64,000 nucleotides of DNA from Larix kaempferi (lineage: Eukaryota; Streptophyta; Pinopsida; Pinales; Pinaceae), in the NCBI GenBank assembly GCA_027924585.1, contig BSBM01000252.1, positions 9,548,001 to 9,612,000 on the forward strand. The letters are read 5' to 3'. Position 1 is the stretch's first letter. Every line of letters begins with the position of its first letter. Below are positions 1-12,100 of the stretch, piece by piece. Under the pieces are notes generated by a model. That model was given only the letters and a program-made list of their open reading frames with translations. It was not told the origin of the DNA and did no database searches. The translations under genes and the position numbers were made by a program.

Positions 1-209
1 CGCATACTAGGAGACATAGCAATACACATTGCTCCATAGGCTCTATCACAGTCATTTATCCAATCATTTTCCTCTTCGTAGGAAGAAAAATCTCCCATAA
101 CACCAATACACATATAAAAAATACCTTGTCTCTTTAGATATGCTATCATCTTTGGTTTCCACTCATCATAGTTGAATGGAGAGAGAGGAGGAACTGCTTT
201 CAAATTCAT
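1..209 (-). CDS. Ty1/copia gag, N-terminal part (runs off window)
   Basis: An open minus-strand frame starts with ATG at 209 and stays open for 69 codons to the window edge. It carries the copia gag N-terminal pattern: a short leader, then NYDEWKPKMIAYLKRQGI, and further on EEENDWINDCDRAYGAM. In this family the FxGxNYxxWKxxM region opens the UBN2-type capsid precursor that packages element RNA. The ATG lies 72 bases downstream (minus strand) of a tRNA-iMet primer site, the expected spacing for a copia gag. The rest of the polyprotein would lie left of the window. I see no break in the visible part, but one cannot tell whether the whole element is intact. Confidence 0.7.
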   Translation of the reverse strand, partial: MNLKAVPPLSPFNYDEWKPKMIAYLKRQGIFYMCIGVMGDFSSYEEENDWINDCDRAYGAMCIAMSPSM

Positions 210-280
210 GGAAGCTGTTGTAGAATACCTGCACAAAAAAGATTTGAAAAACTCTCCGAAAGATTACTTTGCTCAGGAAA

Positions 281-292
281 GCTCTGATACCA
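281..292 (-). other. Primer binding site, tRNA-iMet type
   Basis: On the minus strand the sequence TGGTATCAGAGC directly follows an LTR end reading CTCACA. This is the standard 12-base complement of the initiator methionine tRNA 3' end used by copia elements. It fixes the LTR/internal boundary at 292/293 and gives the element's orientation. Confidence 0.8.
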
Positions 293-1620
293 TGTGAGAT
301 TTTGTGATATTCTCACAAAGATCTAGAGACAAAGATAAAATTCACACTAAGTCTAACAAAGATCAAAAGAATTGAGCTGGAAAAATAGAGAAGAAAAAAT
401 TGTGTTACAACACAAGAGAATGAAGAACAATTGGAAAAAATTCCATTACATCATTATTCAATAAAATGTGTACATAAATAATACATCTCCAAAGGATAAA
501 TTCATGAGTCTAAAGAGGTAGTTGGAATCCACATAAGTAGCATGCTTAGTTTGCATTGGAACCATCTCCCGATAAGGTCTAGTGGCCACTAATGATGAAT
601 GGCTAGTCAACTTGGGTGGACTGGCACATGACTGAGTCATTGGGGATAGAAATTAGGATATGAGACTCCAGGTAGGTGCAATACTGACTTGTAGTGGTCA
701 AAATAGGCGCTCCTACACTCAATAGCAATGACACTAGGTGTAACAATCAGTTAACTGAGTAATCAAGGGGACAAGGAGCCCTAAATCATGGAACTGATTG
801 TACTGAATCTTAAAATCATGCATGAGGGTGCTTTGTACTTTTGTGATGTAACCAAGGTGCTCTGAGTGGATGAGAGGGATAATGATGACCAACCATAATC
901 TCTAGGGGGGGCTATATGAAGGACTAGGTGCTAAGGGACTCAACTACCAATGCATGGATGCATCGAGTGCTGCATGGAATGCATGCAAAACCAAGATGAG
1001 ATGGTTAGAATATTCCAACAACTAGAACTGTAAGAAAAATAATTAGAGAAAGAAATACACAATCCACACAAATAACACAAGATATATCCTGGTAAACCCC
1101 ACTATAGGGAAAAAACTAGCTAACAATGAGGACTATGCCTTGCTCTTTTATATAGAGTGCACATACAAAGAAAGTAGTACTTTCTATGGAGATACCTATG
1201 ACTCTGCGGACAGAATGGCTACTACATGATCTTCTCCTTCCTCTGTTATGCTCTAATATCCACCTTGTGTTGTTGCTCAACTATGGAACAATACAATACA
1301 TCAAAAGAATGGAACCCCTTCTTTTCTTAGCTACCCAATATTTAACATAGCCCGATAGTCATATAGGGTTAGGTTTAGGGTTTTTGCATGCCCCAAATTC
1401 TTATTGGGGTTAGGGTTTTGGACCTTCTAGAATGTTCTTGAAAATCCACACTTGACTAGCTCCACGTGTGTGAGAAATGAGAGCTGATGTGGAATCGACT
1501 CAGCACCATGGTGGTCAACTGGATAAGTCAACTTGCGAGAGGCATTAACATCTTCATGCAAACTCTGGTTTAGGTGTTTCCTAGACCATTGGAAAGGTAT
1601 CAGAGTGTACAATCATGTGA
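293..1620 (-). mobile_element. Copia LTR (5' LTR of minus-strand element), outer end uncertain
   Basis: The inner edge is exact: the LTR ends CTCACA next to the primer site. On the minus strand a TATA box (CTATATAAAAG, 1145-1155) lies about 850 bases upstream of the primer site, as expected for a U3/R border. I could not find the outer TG end or a target duplication, so 1620 is only a guess. Open frames inside (for example 1427-1612) look like chance. Confidence 0.5.
1145..1155 (-). promoter_or_regulatory. Putative LTR TATA box
   Basis: CTATATAAAAG on the minus strand, facing the copia gag at 209. The position fits an LTR promoter. Inference from motif and context only. Confidence 0.4.
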
Positions 1621-2125
1621 AGGGCCATGAAAAAGCGATAGAACCTTTGACCCTAAAAGACATCGTTTAGATCCTCAAACATGCCCCTGAAGGTTCTGGA
1701 CCCCAAATCTACAAATTGAAACCTACCACTAGAATGGACCCTACAAGCCAATTCATCCAATATTTCGACCCCAAAAGCACCAAAATAGATGACAAGTTAT
1801 ATATTGATCCATTTTGGATCATAAATCCACACCTTTAAATCCTACTCCTGCTACTCCTACAGGATCATCATTTGTTTCTCAATATTTTTCTTCTTCTTTT
1901 TATTTTGTTAAGTTTTTTTAGTTGTAAGAAAGTAGGACATGGCAATCCAAATGTTTCAAATTGAAGAAGAAAACTTTAATTGTTTAATCTCTCGATGAGA
2001 AAGAGGATGATGCTCACATTGAGGCTTTTGGTGAATACACAATTTATGAAGAGTTAAGGGGACTCAATAAAGTTACCTTGTTGCAACACTCCACTCCTCC
2101 TAAAACCTGAGAAAGTATGTTTATC
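1621..2125. other. No gene seen; degenerate repeat sequence
   Basis: There is no sustained frame. A short CTCCTACTCCTG-type run lies near 1842-1860. The stretch probably belongs to the decayed retroelement whose protease remnant follows. Confidence 0.3.
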
Positions 2126-2538
2126 ACATGTGCACAGCTCTCCCATGATTTCTCCATTGCTTGTATCTTCGACAATGACTCACAAGAGAACTTGATTGTT
2201 AAATCCATCATCGATAAACTATGCTTGCTAGTGGACCGTCATCCTCATCCTTAAGCACTTGGATGGAAGGATCATGGCTCATCTTCTCGGATCATGCACA
2301 CATGTATTATTTCATTTGTTTTTGGTTGTAATTTTGTGGACAAAGTCACTTTTCATGTGATCGATATGGATTGTTATGGATTGTTGCTTGGTCAACCTTA
2401 TTGGTATGATTAAAAGTATCAATTTCATGCCTTAAACAACACTTACTTACTGCATAAACATAATATCAAGTATCTTATCCGCAATACACTTGAAATGCCA
2501 CAACAAATTGATCCTAAAGTTCAAATTCATATTTAATT
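2126..2538 (+). pseudogene. Retropepsin-like remnant of a Ty3-type element
   Basis: One plus-strand frame reads from TCAQLSHDFSIACIFDNDSQ through ENLIVKSIIDKL to VIDMDCYGLLLGQPYWYD. This follows the aspartic-protease plan of plant Ty3-like elements: an active-site strand (usually DNGSQ or DSGS), later an LLG-P-W/Y strand. The active-site glycine is replaced by Asp, and at least two in-frame TAA codons interrupt it (after HPHP and after WYD), so it cannot make active protease. No reverse transcriptase follows before copy A of the duplicated segment. Confidence 0.5.
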
Positions 2539-2614
2539 TTTATTTGATGGCCCTTTCCACAACATCATTTTGTTCCATGTTTGTAGTCTCAGGTTGATTC
2601 AATAGTTTTAGAGG

Positions 2615-4345
2615 GCTCTTGTACACTTCCTCTTCAACATTTGCTTTGTATTTTCATTGACCTCAACTGCCTTGAGGCACCATCTCATGAGGACATTATA
2701 TGAACTTCATAGTTTCTCATATGTTACAAAGTTCTCCCCTTGCTTGGAATTTAGATTTGGTGGCATGCTTTCACTAGTTCACAACTTGGTTTGACATCAT
2801 TCATCACTGGATGTTTCCCTTCAAGGTCTCAATACTTTCCATCATGATATTCATAATCAATTAAGCATCGATGATGTTATCATCACATATCAAGAATCAA
2901 ATATTGTTCCATATTATCAACTTCCACTTTTTACAAATCACACTCAATGGATTTCTCGACATCGGATGTAACGAGACTTTCCCTCTCTCTTGAAAGCATT
3001 GGAGGAAAATGCTTTTGTTGTTGGCAGGAATGATAGGGATTATAGTTCTTAGTTTTTAGTACATGTACTTCACACTATTATTGTTGTAGGTGAGTATTAT
3101 TATGGTTTGGTGTGATGAGGCCCTTTGGTTTCCTATTCTCACGGAGTAGTTAAGATCATATTTCAAATTATCTATATTATTGTATTTAGTAACTAGTTTT
3201 TATGATCCTGTTGAGATTTTATCTCTTAGTTTGTCAAGTTGGTTTTCTTCATGTAAAGTTATATAAGCTTGTGTTTTGGTTAATGAAATGCAGTCACGGA
3301 TTTTAATTCATACTTTAGTGTTGAACTGTGCTCATGAGTAATATTTTCCCACATCACACTTCTATGATGAGGATAGGGTAGGGTGTTTCTTTGAACTTTG
3401 AGATTATAAGCTATAAAATGCTTTTGGATTTGCACTATCTTTCTCCATGATCCTCTAGAGATGTTGTAGCCCCAAATTTCACAACCATATAAAATAATAG
3501 GAGTGATAGTAGCCTCAAAGAGGAATCATCGAACTTTCTTCTTATCCCAAAGCCAAATGTTCGATGATTCACACTTGTTTTCAAACTCATAATAAGCTTT
3601 CCACCTTCTATTTATCATTTTCTCAATGCTAGAGTTCCAGTTAAACTTGGGATGATTTCAATTTTTAGATATTTGTATGAAGTCACTTTCTCCAAGTTGC
3701 TCTCGCCATATATGAAATTAGTGTAAGTGATGTTTTGGATTTGATTATCATAACCTTTGTTTTGTGAGTGTTAATCGTCATACATGTATTAGAGTAAAAA
3801 TTCTTGAGAATTTTTAGTTACTTGTCGAGATCATATGGACTACTCACCATAAGAACAATATCATTAGCATATAAAAGAAGGATGGTGACTATACTAGCTA
3901 GAGTTGTGCTGACACATCCTTAATGAAATTGAAAATTAATTAATAATTATTTATCTTTTCATAGCATACATTGAAAATTAAGTCTCTATCTTCATCTTAA
4001 AACACAAACTCGTATAAATGAATATAATATTAAAATTCACAACTCTTTAAAAACTATTAAAAATGAATTTTTTACTTGTTTAATTTATAAATAGTTTTTT
4101 TCAAGTAAATAAACTATAATTTTTAAGTGAAAAAATAAAATAATATTTTTTTCCAAAAATTGCATTTTTGAGAAAAAAAAAACTTATAATAATAATCTTT
4201 TTAAGAAAATAAAATAAAATTATAATAATATTTTTTCTTTTCTTTTCATAATGTATTTTTACTAAATTGGGATTTTTAGAATTTAAGACCAAGTCAAAAG
4301 TCAACAATTGACTTACTAAGAAAGCAAGTATATCACAAAGTGGAA
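2615..4345 (+). repeat. Duplicated segment, copy A, left part
   Basis: This stretch aligns by eye, in the same orientation, with 13,470-14,680 followed by 21,173-21,870. Shared anchors include the text around ATATAAGCTTGTGTTTT (about 3265 and 14,110), CTCTAGAGATGTTGTAGCC (about 3455, B copy slightly different) and AAGTCAAAAGTCAACAATTG (about 4290 and 21,800). Copy B contains a 135-codon open frame; the matching part of copy A is riddled with stops. The segment may itself be an old retroelement end. Confidence 0.65.
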
Positions 4346-4599
4346 TTTAAATATGGCCATATGGAAATAATATTTTTTCTTGTAACTATTCAAACTACAC
4401 CCAATTAATTAATAAAAAAAAATAATTGTATATTAAAGAAATAATTCAATTATTTTTGTATGTTTATAATAAGATACATTGAACGATTGGAATTCCAATA
4501 TTAAGAATCTTTATGAATATAATGATGTCGTGGACAACGCTCAACCCTTTTTTTATGGAAGATTAAGTTTTTTTAGAAGATATAGATTTAGAGATTAAG

Positions 4600-6300
4600 C
4601 GCCTCGCGAACGGAAACGCTAAGGACATCAAAGGCTACCAAGCTGGAATCCTAAAAATTTGGGGCCTTTCCTCATCCCTCACATCCACGAGCTCTTCAAC
4701 CTACTAGTCAAGCAAGGCTTCCCTAAACCTTGGACTCGGAACCTTATTGTACGCATTTTAAAAGTGGCAATAAAAATAACCCCTCTAATTATAGGACCAT
4801 TATGATTAGCTCTCTCTTACGCAAGTTATATGGTATTATTTTGGAAAATAAGATCAACATATGGCTAGAAATTCAAGGTAAAAGAGATAAAGGGAAATAT
4901 GGTTTTAGAAAGTATCATTCCACCTTAGACAACCTCATTACTCTTAGTATCTTTGCAGAGGAATGTCGCAATAATAAGATCAGTATTGTTTGTTGCTTTG
5001 TGGACTTTAGGAAAACTTTTAATACAATGCCTAGAAATAACTCAACGAAAAGATTAGAAGAGTTAAGGTTCCTTTTGAGTTGAGAGCCGTTGCAATAAGG
5101 TTGTACAAGAATGTCATTGCCACGTTTAAGAACATTGAGGGTTGGTGGGAAGATATTAATTGTAATATAAGAGCTAAGCAAGGTCGCCCCCTCTCCCCTA
5201 CCCTTTTTGGTATATACATTGATAAGTTAGAAGGTTGTTTAATAGAGGTAAGTTGCACTAGCACGACGTTAGCAGGAATTGTCATCATCCTCCTTCTTTA
5301 TGCTAATGACATTGTTCTTCTACCAATATGTCCCTCGGATTAAGAATACTCAAGGATTTTTGCTCTAGTATGGGCATGACAATCAATACCGACAAAACCA
5401 AAGTTATGCTGATAAAATATAATAAGGTCACTTGCACTCATTTTTGTATGATAATAACAACTTGGAGGAAGTGAATTCCTACAAATATATTGGGATTGAT
5501 ATCCATCACAAGCTTAAATGGAACTACAACATCGAGAAAATGATTAATGGAGGGTGGAAAGCTTATTTTGGTCTTGAAAACATTGTAAGTCGACAAACCT
5601 TGTGATGTGGGATAAAAATAAATTCCTCTTTGAAAATCTAGTCACTCCTATTCTCCTATATGGGTGTGAAGTTTGGGGCTGCATCCTCTGTAGAGAATCT
5701 TGGAGAAGGATTGATCAAATCCAGAAGCATTTTATAACTTACAATCATAAAATTAAAAGCAATACGCCATATCCTATTATGCTCATTGAAGTGGGTCTTT
5801 CCCCCATTGAGAGCATAGTTATGACTAGGTACTTAATGTACAAGAAAACATTAAATAACTTGGGAGACAATAGACTTCCGATAATTGCTTTAAATTCCAA
5901 TAAAAATCGAGCGAGGTTGACATAAATATGCCATGTCTTGGTTAAAAGATGTGGGGGATTGACGAAAAATGTTAGTTTGAAAAATATAGATGATATTAAA
6001 AATATTATTACTTTGAATTTCAAAGATAAGTCGTGATGTGATGAAAATTTAGAGGATAAAATAAAATTAAGATATTACAAGGAGGTCATTAACCATGATC
6101 TTTAAAATCAAAAGTATCTCTCTGTTTTAACTAGTGCAAAGAAGAAGATTCACATAGCTAAAATAAGAATGAACTCTCATGACCTGCATAGTGAAACGGG
6201 GTGTTGCACCTTTCCTAAATCGATGCGGGATGAAAGGATCTATCATCTTTGTGAGACTATGAGTGTTGAGGATGAAAAACACTTCGTCTAGATTTCCCTG
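4600..6300 (+). pseudogene. LINE reverse transcriptase, frameshifted and catalytically dead
   Basis: Fragments in successive frames follow the RT order. 4730-5083: KSGNKNNPSNYRTIMISSLL, GKYGFRKYHSTLDNL and the CCFVDFRKTFNT strand (first catalytic Asp region). 5080-5343: GRPLSPTLFGIYIDKLEG and the catalytic-loop strand, which reads LYANDIVLL instead of the usual Y/F-A-D-D, so one essential Asp is lost. 5340-5600: KDFCSSMGMTINTDKTKV. 5602-5925: VTPILLYGCEVWG and IEVGLSPIES, typical of the C-terminal part of this family. About 6190-6290: a C-terminal segment with CCTFPKSMRDERIYHLCE. At least three frame changes and several stops separate them. Confidence 0.75.
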
Positions 6301-6510
6301 CACACACCCACGTAAGATCTTAGTTTCAAAATTATTGTTACAATACGAACCTACCCAACCTTCTATCTCATCAAAATTATAGTAATTTAGGAACGCTCTT
6401 CTCCAAGCTTTTTGAGAACATAAATAAAACTCTAAAGCAAATCAAGTAGTTCCTTACTTTTCTTTCTTAAGGTATGATAGACCAAAATTGGTCTAAGTGG
6501 ACGTTAACTA

Positions 6511-6544
6511 TCATCATCATCATCATCATCAATTTATTATTATT

Positions 6545-6582
<38 letters not shown>
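6511..6582. repeat. Simple repeats: TCA run then TA run
   Basis: About seven TCA units (6511-6530) are followed by an AT-rich spacer and a long TA dinucleotide run (6549-6582). The TCA run probably is the LINE's 3' tail; the TA run may have grown later. Confidence 0.85.
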
Positions 6583-6584
<2 letters not shown>

Positions 6585-6609
6585 AACATTTACACATTAA
6601 AAAAATAAT

Positions 6610-7140
6610 AATAATGATTCATTGAATACATGATAACCCAACCCAAACTAGTTATGTATGAAAAGTGCCATGTACAGTGAAGCAATATCAATATGCAAAT
6701 AAAAATGGGTGTCCAAACGAAGGATATGATGATAACAATGGAGCAATATCAATCTGCAAATAAAAATGGATATCTAAACGAAGAATATGATCATAGCAGG
6801 TGGCTCACTTTCTTGTTTTTACATGGTATACACTCTCAATTTCAAGTTGAGAGAACAATCAATGTTAAAAAAACAACCCATTACATGACATCATACCTTG
6901 GGAATACTATCGGTCTTTTAATATTCCACTAGGGCCATGTTTGTATAGGGCATATAGTCCATTAGGGCCATCTTAATAACTCTTGCTAAAAAACAATGTT
7001 TTAAGGTGACATGATCCAATCCACCCAACTACATAGAAGGGAAGGGTTTTGCATTTCATAAAATGTGATATGCCATTGGGTTTGATTGGCTAGTTAAACG
7101 GGATAATGACATATGCACATTAAGATTCGAGTCTCCTTTG
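6610..7140 (+). repeat. Duplicated segment, copy A, right part
   Basis: This aligns with 21,915-22,440. Anchors: GATTGAATACATGA-like text, GGTGGCTCACTTT, AACAACCCATTACATGACAT, TACCTTGGGAATACTAT and GGGCCAT...TATAGGGCATATA. The small open frame at 6693-6932 lies in it but is not conserved in copy B, so I do not call it a gene. Confidence 0.65.
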
Positions 7141-7164
7141 GTTTACAATATGTTTATTTCCATT

Positions 7165-7236
7165 AAATAAAGAGTTGGAAAATGAGATAATAACTAATTC
7201 AAATAAAGAGTTGGAAAATGAGATAATAACTAATTC
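7165..7236. repeat. Perfect 36-bp tandem duplication
   Basis: A 36-base unit beginning AAATAAAGAGTTGG is repeated exactly once (7165-7200 and 7201-7236). Identity of the copies implies a recent duplication. Confidence 0.95.
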
Positions 7237-7299
7237 AAATAATCTTAACATATTACTAAATATGTACAATTTATGATGTATGATGATAATGGATAATAT

Positions 7300-9027
7300 G
7301 TGGTCGACAGCTTTACAACTATGGTCTCAACCATATCCTCTGCCTCCATCGTGAAGTTGTTGTCGTATGCTCTTGAAGCCATCACCATCTCATTATGAAG
7401 CTATCTACGAGGATTTTTAGAGGGGAAAGTCGTCAGCACCCATAGGTAGAGCAATGCAGTTGTCTTCAGTTTCCATTGGTACTGTTTAGTGTTTGTTTTT
7501 AGTAGCTTGAATGTCAGGTCGCATGAACATGTGTGATCTGGAAGAGATCCAAGTCTTCAAGGCACTCGTCTAGTCCTCTAAGCCTTTGCTAAAATCCTTG
7601 CCCCCAAAATAATTTGTTAAAAAACTGGACAAAATACCTTTATTGGATCTCTCTCCGACATATCCATGTAAGAAAGCACTAGCTCTCTCCAAACGAGCCC
7701 TCATTGGAAACTTCATTGGGCTCTATTCTAGCCCAAAAGTGGTGGAACTCTAGATCGTAGAGCATTGGGCCCCTATGTTGCAGGGTCACGTAACTTTTTA
7801 TGTTACTAGTAGGGGTTACTTTGTCTTTCTTTTTATGCACAGAGATGATAGAGATTTGGTTTTTCGATCTAAACCCTTTTTCAAGGGTTAGAGAGGAATG
7901 TTTCTTGCTCCTTGGTCTCTAGACTTCAACCCAAAAGAAGAGATAATAGTTGCACTAGTTTGGTTAAGGTTTCCTCATCTCCCTCTTCACCTTTAAAAGA
8001 AAAACTCACTCATGGATATCAACAACAAGTTGGATCATTTTTTGGACAGTGCATATCTGAAAGGGGTCTATTTCTCTTACGCCCGAATTTGTGTGGAGGT
8101 TAACTTGGAGAAATGGCTTCTGGAGGCCCTAAAACTTAACATCGAGGGATGGAGCCACATCCAGGAACTGGACTATGAGCATATTCCATTTAAATGCAAT
8201 TCTTGTTATGTATATGGGAAACTTGCCAAAAGCTGTCCAAAACTAAAAGAAGAACAACAAACTACAAAAGATCCATAAATCAAAGAGATAGAGTTCAATA
8301 CAGTTTCTAATTGATGCCAAAATTATCTACGTAGAGAGCCCTTGCATAGAATGCCCATCCCTGCAAACTATGCTCCTACAGGAACCCCCCAGCAAGCAAC
8401 AACAAAATTTGGAACCCTTAGATATTTGGAAGACTCAGAGCTACTAGAAATAACAGGGGAAAAGATTCCGATAAAACCCCCCTTTACAGACCTAGAAAAG
8501 GTGGAAATGGGATATTCTGAGCCAATCCCGTTAGTTTCTAGGAAAGAAGGACGACCTATACAAGATGCTCCAACCCATGAAAGGATGGTTGAAATAGTCT
8601 CCAAGTTCATAATCTCAACGAACAAGGCAAACCAAGAATTTCCCCCTCTCAAAGGATTCATTATCAAGAAACTTTAGATACCTATTGTCCTTCTCCTCCT
8701 CTTACAAGAGAAATAAATACAGTTGAAGAAAGGTGAGAAAAGTAAGCAAAAGAAAATATCATGTTGGGCTACCAAAGTCGATCGGACCCCCTGTTTAAGG
8801 GGATTTTGGCATCTCAACCATGTTAAACTTAATGTACTATTTCTGCATTTTGTTATGTTCCTGTTTGTGAGGATATAAACTTGTAAAACATATTGGAGTA
8901 TCAAAAGAAAATGTGCTTGGAACAATTGGGATTTGTCTCCCAAGATTACAAACAGGAAGATAACATCAGTGTTAGAGGTCATTAGCTTCCCTTCTCTCTC
9001 TATAAACCATTCTTGTTAAAAAAAAAT
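7300..9027 (+). mobile_element. L1-type LINE remnant carrying ORF1 only
   Basis: An ORF1 remnant is followed by about 340 bases of non-coding sequence and a run of nine A at 9018-9026, as at a LINE 3' end. No endonuclease or reverse transcriptase lies between ORF1 and the tail, so this is an internally deleted copy. The 5' border is not defined. Confidence 0.5.
7893..8677 (+). pseudogene. LINE ORF1 (DUF4283 plus degenerate zinc knuckle)
   Basis: Read across frames, the translation matches plant L1 ORF1 proteins: FLAPWSLDFNPKEE, then VALVWLRFPHLPLHL, ICVEVNLEKW, YEHIPFKCNSC and ending SCPK. The DUF4283 part is thought to be an RNA-binding chaperone, and the knuckle normally has the spacing CX2CX4HX4C. 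Here it reads CNSCYVYGKLAKSC: the His is replaced by Lys. A stop lies before the 8012 ATG and another frame (8342-8677) carries the Pro-rich C-terminal part, so ORF1 is broken at least twice. Confidence 0.6.
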
Positions 9028-9140
9028 GTATAATTCCTAACTCCTAATTTTATTATTGAAATAGTGAGATTTCCAACACAAATTAACCCAACAAAATAAA
9101 GATAAAGAATTTAATCCTCAACAAGTTTAATTCTTAACTA

Positions 9141-9172
9141 TGTTGGTATGTTGGTATGTTGGTATGTTGGCA
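9141..9172. repeat. 8-bp tandem repeat, four units
   Basis: TGTTGGTA occurs three times, then TGTTGGCA. Confidence 0.9.
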
Positions 9173-9179
9173 TTTTTTT

Positions 9180-12100
9180 CTTGAAGTTGATTAGGAATTA
9201 CTAATAAAATGGAGACATTTTAGTTGAGATGTAATACTTTGAATGACAATGAGGCAAGTTTTAATCAAACAAAGTTTGAAAAGCATATAACAATATAACT
9301 AAATGGACATTTGAAACCAATTTTTAACTATACGGTGTGAGTTTAAGCAACATTTATATTCTACGGAGTATTGTAATTTATATCTTTGTATTCTCAAAAT
9401 AAAGTTTCAGATGTATGTAACATTTTAGATTCAAATAGACAATCAAATGGATTTTTAATGCAACTGATGTGTGTGTTACACATTATCACGCTGGTATGTA
9501 CATAAGCATAAACCATGCTAGTGTGTTAAATATGATGAGCATTGAAAATGAATATCCACAACTTCTACAAAAATCCATAAAGTTTTAATAACAGATATTT
9601 GCATTTGTATTTTGTTATTTTATATCAATGCATCACATTTTTACATGTTGAGCACATTGGTGCTCTTTATTTTAGGTGCACTGTACTCGCCCCCCCCCAA
9701 AAAAAAAAAAAAAAACAACAATAACAACGGTGCACACATTTTTCATCAATGAACTAAAATATCTGGCAAAATAATGAGTGGGAATTTTATTTTCTAAAAA
9801 TGAATTTATAATAGAAACGCTAATAATTATTTCATTATTTCACCAAAAGTTTGAGGGGAGACTTGTGCAAGAGAGATTTATTAGGGAAGACTCTGGAGTG
9901 GCTAGATTTTTATGAAGAACCAAATTTGTAAGGAAGTGTGGGTCATATACAACTTTGCAAAGATGAAATTTTAGGTATGTAACTTCTTACTATTCATCTC
10001 ATTTTTCCCTATTTGTTTTTAAGAGTTCATTAATTCTTTCTATTCATATTAATATCTACAATGCATTTTGAAGAAAATAATTTTTTTCATAGTTACCTTC
10101 AATGCTTGAAACCATAGCTTTCATGTTGCTTCTCTTATGTTTTGTGTGGCTGCAAACTTTAGCATTAGTATTTTACCTTCTCTATTATTTCACAATCAAG
10201 CCTTTTTTTAAGGGATTGAGTATTTAATGGCTTTGTGTATCTATATATGGGGTGTTGGGCATCTATTGCAATGGGACCACTTATTGCATCGATTCCCAAA
10301 CTATTAGTTCTTTGAATAAAGTGCTTTCATGGTAATAAGTATGTATCGTAAAGTATAACGCACTAGTGCTCTTTGTTAGAAAGCATGTCGCTTTAGATGT
10401 AGCTGATAAATGTTTTATTTACCCATGTTACCTTTGTATCGATATGTATACCTAGACAAAATACATTAATTAACTCAAAACATTTTTAGCTTGAATTTTT
10501 TTACTTTATTTGTAAAACATGTTTTATAGTTTATCTGTTTTACGATGTCGGACATTTATTGATAGAAGATGTCTGAAAAAATTTCAAGGAAAAAAACTTG
10601 TTGCAATGAGCATGATGGGAGCACATCCCCAAAATAGAAAAAAAACAAGTTCTTTGAAGTTTTAGTTTAAAACTAATATATTTGAATTATTTATAAGTTT
10701 AAATAATGTGCATTGGTTAATGCGTGTAAACTTGAAGAAACTCAATAAGAATATTTGAAATCTAAGTGAAAAAAGCGTAAAACTTTGATCGAAATATTGC
10801 AAAGAGAAGAATTAGGTAAATCAAAAAGTAATCAAGATGAAATTTATCTTTGAATTTTCAGTGCTAATGAATTTCTTAAGAATAATTAGTAACATATTTC
10901 AAGGGTCATATTTCACATCTATTAGATGTTGTGCAAGGACCAACAATTGAATGTCATGTTAAGAAGATACACATTATGAAAGATGTAAATGATGATGAAT
11001 TGGTCCACAATTCATCTAGAGTGGTGCTAGAAGTTAATGAAATGAGGAAAAACTTTTATAATACTATGAGGGATATAGTGGAAAGAACATATAAAAAAAG
11101 TTTCCACCTATTATACAAAAACTAATCTAATGACTCCAAGCATCATATTTTATATAAACTACACCAAATGTTTCTCTAGAAATGTTTGTATTGAGACCTG
11201 TCACTTGCAATAGCAAAAACATATAATAACAAAAATAATAATTTAAAAAGTATTATTCTTGAACATGTTTTTCTATAATATGTATATACTACTACAAAAA
11301 AACTATGAAATTAATATTTTGACTATATTTACTTTCATATCGATTCAATATTTTTTTAACTTTTCATTTTTTAGGAAAATTATGAAAATTCGATAGGATA
11401 AACAAGGTAAAATCCAAAACATGCTAGAAGGGATGTGTAAAAACGTGTATAAGGAGATGGTCAAATAAATGAACATAACTACATCAGAGGAAGAGCCATC
11501 TCAACAACAATGTGCATTGAATGTATGTAGTCATTGAATATTTTATTTTATGTACATTTTATTTAATTATTGCATGAAATAATGATTTTCATTTGTTTTG
11601 TTGCAGAAAAGAAAAGAAAAGAAAATGAAACATGTTCATTACATAAGATAGGACGACAAGGAGAAAAATGGTTGATCACAAATTTTGTGACTATAACTTG
11701 CATTTTCCTTACTTGAGATTTCATATTTGTTATGATCTTTATATTTTAATTAATTTACACTCATCCTTAGATGTCTTCTAATGGGTGCTAACATACCAAG
11801 AATAGACATATGAAGAATTAGTTGACATTGGGTTAAGTATGGATTGTGCATATATGTTTAATATTAAAAGCTAATTGTGCAATTTGTAAGTAGCTATGTT
11901 ATTTTACTTCATTTTATAATTAATGGAATAACAAGAAACCTTTACATTTATTACATCAACGATTTGTCATAGCATATAAAACTTGCAAAAAACAAAAGTA
12001 TGGAGTGGAGCCAACAAAAGAGTTGTTGAGAGTCAACATGAGGAAGGACTTCAAAAGAATGTTTATTATTTATGAATCACTTCTTGTTATGGTACACTTT

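Larger units (their letters stand above)
4450..6590 (+). mobile_element. Jockey/RTE-like LINE, inactive, inserted in copy A
   Basis: This is a non-LTR retrotransposon fragment lacking its endonuclease part. It is recognised from reverse transcriptase motifs and from a 3' end made of TCA repeats (6511-6530) followed by an AT-rich and TA tail. Copy B of the duplicated segment has no LINE here, so the insertion came after the duplication. The 5' edge is approximate. I see no clear target duplication because the flanks are AT-rich. Confidence 0.65.

Noticed and set aside
4101-4307. Lys/Phe/Ile-rich frame
   Set aside because: It consists of AT-rich low-complexity DNA.
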